DNA of 64,000 bases from Dugong dugon (lineage: Eukaryota > Chordata > Mammalia > Sirenia > Dugongidae). The notes beneath the pieces were generated by a model. The model had not been told where the DNA came from and made no database searches. It saw only the letters and a list, made by a program, of their open reading frames with translations. Shown piece by piece: positions 56,879-64,000 of the stretch (position 1 is its first letter; every line of letters begins with the position of its first letter). Location: positions 127,704,714 through 127,768,713 of the forward strand of contig CM057460.1 in the NCBI GenBank assembly GCA_030035585.1, read 5' to 3'. A program made the translations under genes and the position numbers.

Positions 56879-56954
56879 AGAAAATGGGGACTCAGCCATA
56901 TAGCTCCATGGAAATGAATTCTGCAGACAAATTGAAGGGGCTTGGTAGTTGATT
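56879..56954 (+). repeat. 76-bp direct repeat, copy 2
   Basis: Near-identical to 53781-53856 but set in unrelated ERVL-like sequence with sharp borders (TTTTTAATAG before, GGAGCTTGGAATAATC after). It lacks an A-tail and flanking duplication. Confidence 0.95.
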
Positions 56955-57349
56955 AGGAGCTTGGAATAATCAAGGGTGGAAGAATAGAGACAAGGAATTC
57001 TGGAAAAGAGACATGAGGATGGGCTAAATGAATTGGCACAAAGTATATGAATTTTTATTTCTAACCTTAGAGAATGCTCTCAGAGCCAAGTGTACAAAAT
57101 AACTCATTCTATGGACTTCATCCAGCTTTTCTCTTCAACCATTCCCAAACCTAATGGACGTGTAGAAAGAGTGACCATGATGACAGGAATGGAGGCCATT
57201 CATGGGCTCAACAACCTGGGCTTCCCTTCAAGAAGACTGATGTAGCAACTGCCACTGCTGGATATCCCACTGGATAACAGCAGAGAGGTATGCTGAGTCC
57301 TTGATCTGGCACTATTGCTTGGGTAGACTAGACAACTCCCAGGAGTAGA

Positions 57350-57599
57350 GTTGTCAAATATAGCAAATAAAATACCAGAAAAACCCCAAATCAAACTCAT
57401 TGCTGTTGAGGCGGTTCTGATTCATAAACACAGGACACCCAATTTAATTTGAATTTCAGATAAACAATGAATTATTTTTAGTGTAAATATGTACCATGCA
57501 ATATTTAAAACATATTTATACTAAAAAAAAAGAAAACAAATTGTTGTTTATCTGAAACTGAAATCTAATTGGGTCTCTTGTACTTTATCTGGCAACCTA
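57350..57599. mobile_element. Palindromic MITE-like DNA transposon
   Basis: Left arm GTTGTCAAATATAGCAAATA, CACCCAATTTAATTTGAATT, AGATAAACAATGAATTA; right arm GTTGTTTATCTGAAACTGAA, AATCTAATTGGGTC, TATCTGGCAACC. The arms are imperfect reverse complements around a TATGTACCATGCAATATTT centre. Inserted in the ERVL remnant, and itself interrupted by a SINE tail. Confidence 0.78.
57377..57430 (-). repeat. AfroSINE 3' fragment nested in the MITE
   Basis: CCCCAAATCAAACTCATTGC, TGTTGAGGCGGTTCTGATTC: a 5'-truncated reverse SINE tail of about 50 bp breaking the MITE's left arm. Confidence 0.8.
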
Positions 57600-57994
57600 G
57601 CCAGAAGGCCAGTCAGTTACACCTGACTCCTTCCACTTAGGAGGGGCAGAGATTTGGCCTTTCTAGTAACGATATCTACTTCAGATATGAGTTGGATTTT
57701 TCTGCTCAGAGTGCTCACAGAATACTTGGTTTATCAACAGGTATCCCACACAATGTTGTCTTGGATCAATAGACTTATTTTATAGCAAAAGTAGTATAAC
57801 TATGGGTTATACTGGTTTTATATGTACCCTGTCTCCCAGAAGTAGCCAGGCTAATAAAATGATGGAATGCCTTATGAAAGTCTGATCTATGGTACTATTT
57901 GGAGAAGAACAGTCTGGAAGGGGTTGAAGTCCTGGCCTCCTCGAATTTTTATATTCATTAAGCCTCCCATATAAACCTGTTAGTAGGTACAGGG

Positions 57995-58262
57995 AAAGCT
58001 ATTTGATAAAATTCAATCCCTATTTACTATCTGGAAAAACAAACAAACAAACAACTTTGCTAGCTAAAAATATAATAGAAGTTATTTAACTCGATAAAAG
58101 ATATCTACCAATAATTTCTAACTAACATCATTTGAATAGTGAAAACATAGACATATTCTCTTTTCAACGGGGAACACTCTAAGAATGCTTATTATGCCAA
58201 CTCCTATTCAGCATTGTCCTGGAGATCCTAGCCAGCACAAGAAGAAAGGTCAAATAAGATAA
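57995..58262 (+). mobile_element. L1 ORF2 fragment, sense
   Basis: ATTTGATAAAATTCAATCCC, CTAACATCATTTGAATAGTG, CAACTCCTATTCAGCATTGT and CTGGAGATCCTAGCCAGCAC match the L1 ORF2 region near the reverse-transcriptase C-terminal part. No poly(A) end is present. It pairs with the inverted copy at 58652-58840. Confidence 0.72.
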
Positions 58263-58474
58263 GGATTGAATGTCACGAAGTTCTCTAGGATCCCAGTGAG
58301 GGAGTGATTTCAGCAGAGATGAGGAAAGGAGCAAAGTTTCTTTGGGATAAGGAGTGAATGGGTGTGGAGCGTGAGATTGAAAACCCGAGTGTACACAACT
58401 GTTTCAAGAAATCTCCTTCTGAAGCTGGAGAAAAAGATAAGTCAAGAGGTTTATAGAGATTTAAACATTATGTT

Positions 58475-58890
58475 AAAAAAAAAAAAAAAACAGTTGCTAT
58501 CGAGTTGACTAACTCACAGTGACCGTATGTTCATCAGAGTAGAACTGTGTTCCATAGGGCACAGATTCAATGCCTGATTTATTGCTAAGGAGATCACCAA
58601 GCCCTTCTTCTGAGGCTCCTCTGGGTGGACTCCAACCTCCACACTTCAGATAATATTGAGTAGAATTTGAGATAGCAGGCATTCTTAGAGTGTTCACTAT
58701 GGAAAAGAGATGTTTCTACATTTTCACCATTCAAATGATGTTAGCTAGAAACTATTGGTAGATACCTTTACCAGGTGAATAAATTCTGTTCTGTTTTTAG
58801 TTAGCCAAGCCTTTTCTTTGAATAATGAATAGATTCAATACAGATGAGTAGCAGCCGAGGGCTTTAACTGTTTGTACCACCAAGAAGGAG
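58475..58890 (-). repeat. AfroSINE, type B, split by an L1 piece
   Basis: Starts with a 16-17 base A-run (58475-58490) and CAGTTGCTATCGAGTTGACT, through GAGATCACCAAGCCC, to ACACTTCAGAT at 58651. The head resumes at 58841 (GAGTAGCAGCCGAGG, GTTTGTACCACC). A 5-bp repeat CAGAT borders the interruption. Confidence 0.85.
58652..58840 (-). mobile_element. Inverted L1 ORF2 fragment inside a SINE
   Basis: Reverse of the L1 segment at 58083-58225: it includes GCATTCTTAGAGTGTTC (58679-58695), an exact complement of 58172-58188, and CATTCAAATGATGTTAGC. It has no poly(A)/poly(T) end and is flanked by CAGAT. A second, unpaired part continues to 58840. Confidence 0.75.
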
Positions 58891-61800
58891 TCAGTAGAGG
58901 AGGCAAGGTTAAAGGCAAAGAAGAGAGGGCCTGATTTTTACGTTCAGGTCCCTGAGAAGGAGGGAAGGAAAGTAGCTCAGGAGGAGCGATGTACCTGATC
59001 TTCAACCAAGTCATTAAAGTCTCATCTATTTCAACACACAATTATATTTCCCTTATTTGGACTCACTAATCTATAATTAAGAATAATTAATTTGGGATTA
59101 TTCAAATGGAGTATTGCTAAAGGTTATCTTTAGAACATGTTTTATTATTTTTTTAATTGATTTTACCAATAAAATCAGTAGTGTAAAGATAATTTGAGAG
59201 AGAGATGTTTAACCCATTGAAAAAATCGTGACAAAAAACAAAAGCATCGTATTTGCATATTGGTAATGGTATGCTAATTACAAATTGCTCTTTTGGACTT
59301 CAGAGAGTAAAAAGGAACTTTACTTAACAACAATTGTTAGCTTGGGGTTATAAAGTAATACAATGGAAGTTTTCCAAAAATATTGTACTGTTTTAACTTG
59401 GAGAACTAAGCACTTGCCTTCTCCCAATTATTTCAAATTAATGAGGTTTTACTGTAATGCAGAGAGTGAACACAGAGAACATAGCCCAATTTGATGACCA
59501 GTACTTTAAGCTGTGTTTCTTTTTTCTTTCTTTCTTTTAACCCAAAGCACTTTTCCAGAGTCTAATTCAAGCTGAGCTCCTTTCACTCACACCTGGTATA
59601 AGTGTTGGTTCCTGCTCAGCTCCGTTAAGTGGAGGTAGTCTAACGAGCAATAATGTCCTTGCAGACTCATGGCCTCTGGATGCAGAAAGCCAATTTACTT
59701 CTTGCTGCTTTGTCTTGGGCGCCTCACAATATGCTCTAATGACAGCTCAGCAGTTTTAATAGCCCTTTTCAATAGCTAAAAACAGACCCAGTCTGTCCAA
59801 ACATAGCCTATTCACCAGCTCTCGTCAAAACAATTCAGTTTTGCTATATGATGATGCAGCAGACCATGGAAACCAGCCACACAGACTCTATTCAAGTCCG
59901 AAGTTGGGCCCTGGGGCTAAAGCGAGTCAAACCAAGCAATGGTCATATTGAGTACTTTTTTTACTGTCTGTTTCTGAAACAGGGCTTCTATTTCATTGGG
60001 ACAATGCAGGCTCCATTTGCAAAAGCAACTCAGCACAATTTTAAAAAACCATTAGAGAAACTGCTTCCTTGGAGGGGTGAGGGATTTTCATTTTGACTGT
60101 AGTATGTTATTTGTACGTAAACACCTTTATTTCACAGCATGGAAAAGACAATCTGAGGCTAGTTTGTGGCGTATTTGTTTGATTCTTAAGGCAAATGATC
60201 GTTTACTGCTCTATTTTCCTTTTACACTAATACACAAGTTAAATATCTATGTCTTTACTGTAAGGTTTTGACTTTTCTATCTTTGTAATCAGGTGGTTTT
60301 GATTTCAAATTCTTTATAGTGTCCTGACCTACAAAGTATAGCAATAAAGGGAATACCAAATGGCACTTAAAATAAAAAGTAACTAGTTGCTCCAGGCTCC
60401 CTTAGGGATGTAATTTTAAAATGTAAATGTATTAATGATCCTTCAACGAAAAAGGTTCTCCCCTGCAGTTTTCCTTTATTTTAAAAGGTGGATTTCTGGG
60501 CAGTATTTAACAAATGCACATTGAATAGTGCTGCCATAAACCAAATCATTCAACTGCTTTTTTGTTGTTATTGTTTGTTTTTTGTTTTCGTATATATGTT
60601 AGACAGTAGTGTTTGCTTGATGATTATTACTCATTTATTTCTACCAATGTGTAAGTCTAGAGTTTTATTCCAGACTAAACCATATGTGTGATTTAAGAAA
60701 AATAAGGCCACACAGTGAATGGAACCATATTTCAAATCACTGCCTGCTTCCCTGGAACTTTGTGTAGTAACAACGACTTTCAGGACCAATTGATAGGGGT
60801 GTGAATCCAGGATTGTTCCTCTAGATGCCTTCCTGGTATCTTAGGAGAAATAATGAAACAATGCTTCAAAGCCTAGGAAACGGTTGTAGAAGAGACATCC
60901 ATTAATTCTTAAGGGTACAACTTTCTGAGCTGACTTTAGGCTATTTTTGTTTGATTGTTTCCAACAAACGGGACTGGTTGTTGGGGTCAAAGCTCCCTTC
61001 AGCATTATTGATTAATAAATGACATCTGGGCCAGGCAGTCAGAACAGTGTGGAGAATAGAATGGTTAAGAATAAGCTATTTCTGGTAATGGGGACCAACT
61101 CACTGTGGCTGCCAAAGGGGACTGTGTCCCAGGAATCAGTGAGTGGTGGGGCCCTTGACCTGAGGACCTGTGCTCAGGTGACCATGTAACTCAGCAAGAT
61201 CCTCTTGTTGGACCTGGATGCCTGAGACTTGTAGGGACAAGTGGTAAAAGGCAAAGGGCAACTTTCAGAGGCAGAAGTGAGTGAGTAGCCAAGAGGGAAG
61301 CACAGACCATTGCCTTCCTGGTGGAGGACAAGGGAACAGTCCCAAACTGATGAGTGAGGCACACTTCTATCTAGGCCTAGAGTGGAGTACTCCTCGGCTA
61401 CTAATGTTTGGACCGACATGTTTTTGTTGAGAAAGAGCCAGTTCAAAGAAAAAAGTGTGAGGCAGGAAGCAGGATGAACACAGCAGCAAAGACCAAAATC
61501 CTCGTATGGCCTGAACAAAGGTAGAGCTCTAACATGTTACACAACAAATACGCCCTTACAACTAGAGAGCAAGTCTATCTATGAAGCCTAAACTCCAAGT
61601 ATGGAGGATCTGACCAATCTCTAGTAAGCTAGCTTGGGCATGTGTGGATGTCTATAAAGGTACCAAATCCACTATATCCTCAGTCTCTGGGTGCCTGGGT
61701 CAAGTCTGCCCTTGCCTGAATCTGAAGAGGTCTAATTTGGATTTCATACACAAGCTTGGATTTCATATCAAAGCTTGCACCGGCTTCAAAGAATAAAATG

Positions 61801-62581
61801 GTAAAATGCTAATATGTTTCCTTTACCTTGTTGCAGTTATGCTTATGTCCAGTTTAGAAGCATCTAGAAACTGGTACACTAATGTATGTGTTTGTTTTTT
61901 TTTTTGGGGGGGGAGGGTAGAGTGGAGGTAGATTATTCTATTTTGTCATGCCGTGAATCTGCTGTCCTAACCTCTGAAAGATTGACAGTTTCCAGTCTCC
62001 CTAGCATTGTAATGCCTCAGGCAATCTATCAAGTTCACCTAGAATTTGTGGTAAAGCAAATTATTTATAATATTTCTAATTTTTTTATTTGATTTTGCTT
62101 CAAGCTAGTTCTAAAATTCAAACAAGAATATCCCCAATACTATCTATTTGGGAAAGAGCAACTCTTAGGATCTGGAGCATATTTTGTATTTTATCACCTT
62201 TAGTGAGGCAGCCAGAGCCTGTCACTCATGTGATAGACTGGCTGCCTTCAATCTGCTTTCCGAGGCATTTAAGAAGTGGGCTGTTTTCTTTTCTCTGTTG
62301 CTGACATTGCTGACACTAAATATTTAATCACTAAGTAGGGCTGCAGTAACAGCTCCTCAGAAGTGATGACTAACAAGCCCCTGTACATTTGTGAACTCCC
62401 TGTTGTTGGCTAATTAGGTTGGCTTTGCTTGGAGAGATTGAACAGGGACGGCTTACTGCTCATTGTGAAAGAGGAAAACGGCATGCTGACCACACTGATG
62501 AAACTTGAAGTGGTAAAGGCTGTTTCTTTAGCATGTAATTGTAACAGTGGCTTGAAGAATAATAGTAGTAATAGTTCTTTC
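58891..62581. other. Long repeat-poor stretch, candidate regulatory DNA
   Basis: About 3.7 kb without a recognised transposable element. It holds an octamer ATTTGCAT (59251-59258), ATGCTAAT (59271-59278) with TAATTA (59275-59280), and a moderately complex block at 59540-60110. 61890-61912 is a T-run followed by a G-run. A 114-codon minus frame at 61174-61518 resembles no protein. Regulatory function is an inference. Confidence 0.35.
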
Positions 62582-62755
62582 GGTTCACCTGATGGCACAG
62601 TGGTGAAGAGCTTGGCTACTAACCAAAAGGTCAGCAGTTCAAGTCTACCAGCCACCCCTTGGAAACCCTATGGGGCAGTTCTACTCTGTCCTATAGGGTT
62701 GCTATGAGTCGGCCTCGACTCGCTGGCAGTGGGTTTTGTTTCTTTTGGCTTTGAT
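62582..62755 (+). repeat. AfroSINE, short form
   Basis: Sense copy from CGGTTCACCTGATGGCACAG to GCTGGCAGTGGGTTTTG. Direct repeats ATAGTTCTTTC (from 62571) and ATAGTTCCTCTC (from 62756) are a likely worn target-site duplication. Confidence 0.93.
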
Positions 62756-62929
62756 ATAGTTCCTCTCTTCATGGTTTGCCAAAATAGTGTAACAGTCAGA
62801 GTGCAATCTCCTCAATGGAAATTACAGTAATGGCTTGTATTGTTATGGGTGGCAATAGTAGGAAGCAAGCCATATTGGGTGCAGGGTAAAATTAAATAAG
62901 CTAGCTAACCCCAGTATAACTCATACTTA

Positions 62930-63085
62930 AGGATATTGGCTTTGAAACCAAACAGATCAGCATGCAAATTTTAGTTTTTTTATTTACTAGTTGTGGGAAC
63001 TGGAGCAAGACACTCTCTGAGTTTTCTTGTATGTAAAAGAAAATTGTTTACTCATTGGATTATGTGAGTATGTGTGAAGGTCTTC
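62930..63085 (+). repeat. MIR SINE
   Basis: Sense MIR: TATTGGCTTTGAAACCAAAC, TTATTTACTAGTTGTGGGAA, GAGCAAGACACTCTCTGAG, TTTTCTTGTATGTAAAAGAA. Confidence 0.7.
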
Positions 63086-63859
63086 TCACAGTGGCTTTCA
63101 GGTCATCCGTGCTCAATGGAGTAGCTATTATAATTATTTAGATGACAATAGTAATAAACGGAAGGGTTTAGAGATTTATCTCTTGTAACTTTCAGTAGCC
63201 ATGACATGGGTAATCTGGGCCTCTTCCTTATTTAGTGTTAGAAAATCTATGCTCTGGTTCTCAATAAACCAATCACACGTCAAGTCATGAACTTTCTTCT
63301 TCTGTTAGAAACAGACAACATCAAAAATCTGCGAGTATTTGCCCAACAGATTTTATGAGGCTCAACCTTGTCAATGGAACTATTAGACTGCAAGGTGATG
63401 TATGAATATAAGCATTTTTCTTATGCATTGCATTGGTACAGCAGCCTTTTCCTCTTCTTCCATTTGTCAAATCAGGATTTAGACACAGTGATATTGAAGT
63501 CTTTTCCTTTCTAGGACTGAGTCTCTTGTTTGCCACAGGTTCTGAATACATTACACTCCCAGTAAGCCCTTTGAGAGCAAAAGTACTTTGTTTTAACGTG
63601 GAAAAACAGGGCATTCAGATATGTCCAGGTAGATAATGTGTAGGTTCAGAGCACATCCACTGAATCTGATTTGATGAATTTTAATGTATCAGCCTGGTTC
63701 CTTACATTCATCATCTGTATCATCTTCCATTTCTGTGGAATCTTAACCTTCCTTTCTATTCCATGTATGACCTCATGATTTAAGAGGGATATTTCACTCT
63801 TTTGCAGACACTTAACCCTAAGCAAAACCAAAAGAGACACTTGACCTTATGCAAAACTG
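63086..63859. other. No recognised feature
   Basis: Unique sequence. Open frames at 63321-63636 overlap on both strands and are not protein-like. Confidence 0.5.
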
Positions 63860-64000
63860 GGACAAAAAAAACCAAAAAAAAACCTGTTGCAGTCAAGTAA
63901 AGTGTATTACAGAGAGTAAAACTGCCCCATATGGTTTTCTTGGATATAATCTTTCCAGGAGCAGTTTGCCAGCTTTCTTCTGAGGCATTGCTAGGTGGGT
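63860..64000 (-). repeat. AfroSINE, runs off the window
   Basis: Reverse copy from an A-rich tail (AAAAAACCAAAAAAAAACC) and TGTTGCAGTCAAGTAAAGTG to TGAGGCATTGCTAGGTGGGT at the window edge. The head lies outside. Confidence 0.88.

Larger units (their letters stand above)
56085..57960 (+). pseudogene. ERVL-type endogenous retrovirus pol remnant
   Basis: Degraded pol of an old ERVL-like element. An RNase H-type FTDG motif is encoded at 56662-56673, and integrase-like sequence follows near 57190-57300 and 57640-57900. The frame is broken by many stops and shifts, by the 76-bp duplicate at 56879-56954 and by a MITE at 57350-57599. Codon-level conservation is lost. No gag, env or LTR of the same element was recognised. 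It has no coding capacity. Confidence 0.68.

Noticed and set aside
61174-61518. 114-codon minus-strand open frame
   Set aside because: No recognisable domain, cysteine/serine-rich mixed composition, no exon borders, and length within chance for this amount of sequence.
1-64000. CRISPR arrays, bacterial operons, phage or plasmid genes
   Set aside because: No regularly spaced repeats, no long coding frames and pervasive mammalian repeats throughout.

Overview
This window is mammalian nuclear DNA with no recognisable intact protein-coding gene, rRNA, functional tRNA or CRISPR array. The organism is almost certainly an afrotherian, most likely a paenungulate such as an elephant. About 40 copies of the AfroSINE family are visible, recognisable by the head 'GGAGCCCTGGTGGCGCAGTGG' style tRNA-like promoter and the tail 'TATGAGTCGGAATCGACT'. 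They sit beside RTE-clade LINE copies and a lineage-type L1. All family names below come from recognising sequence by eye, not from a database search.

Layout. 1-20 kb is intergenic or intronic DNA with scattered AfroSINEs, ancient MIR, L2, MER20 and hAT elements, two MaLR-type LTRs (6.3 and 7.1 kb) and a large CA/TG/TA microsatellite at 16.3 kb. 20-31 kb is a dense nested repeat complex. Two ancient antisense L1 copies are broken up by MLT1, MIR, AfroSINEs, a younger L1 3' end, one antisense RTE fragment and one 2.3-kb sense RTE copy (26.2-28.6 kb) with endonuclease and reverse-transcriptase remnants. 31-44 kb is mostly unique sequence, with a well-bounded solo LTR at 32.8-33.3 kb and a few SINEs and MIRs. 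44-51 kb holds three antisense copies of one MaLR-like LTR family, with a fourth in sense orientation at 54.1 kb. 54.7-58 kb holds an L1 3' end, an ERVL-type pol remnant and a palindromic MITE-like element. 58.9-62.6 kb is the longest repeat-poor stretch and the best place to look for conserved non-coding regulatory DNA.

How the parts relate. The RTE LINE and the SINEs share a 3' tail, which fits RTE-driven SINE mobilisation. A second SINE type joins a tRNA-Gly-like head to an RTE-like tail. Many insertions are nested and several have clear target-site duplications, so relative ages can be read directly.

I did not find a convincing undescribed biological system. The observations most worth checking are a 76-bp near-identical segment present at both 53.8 kb and 56.9 kb, two perfect short hairpins that look like template-switch mutations (23.2 and 40.2 kb), an inverted L1 pair near 58 kb, and one protein-like open stretch with splice-like borders at 34.3-34.4 kb on the minus strand.
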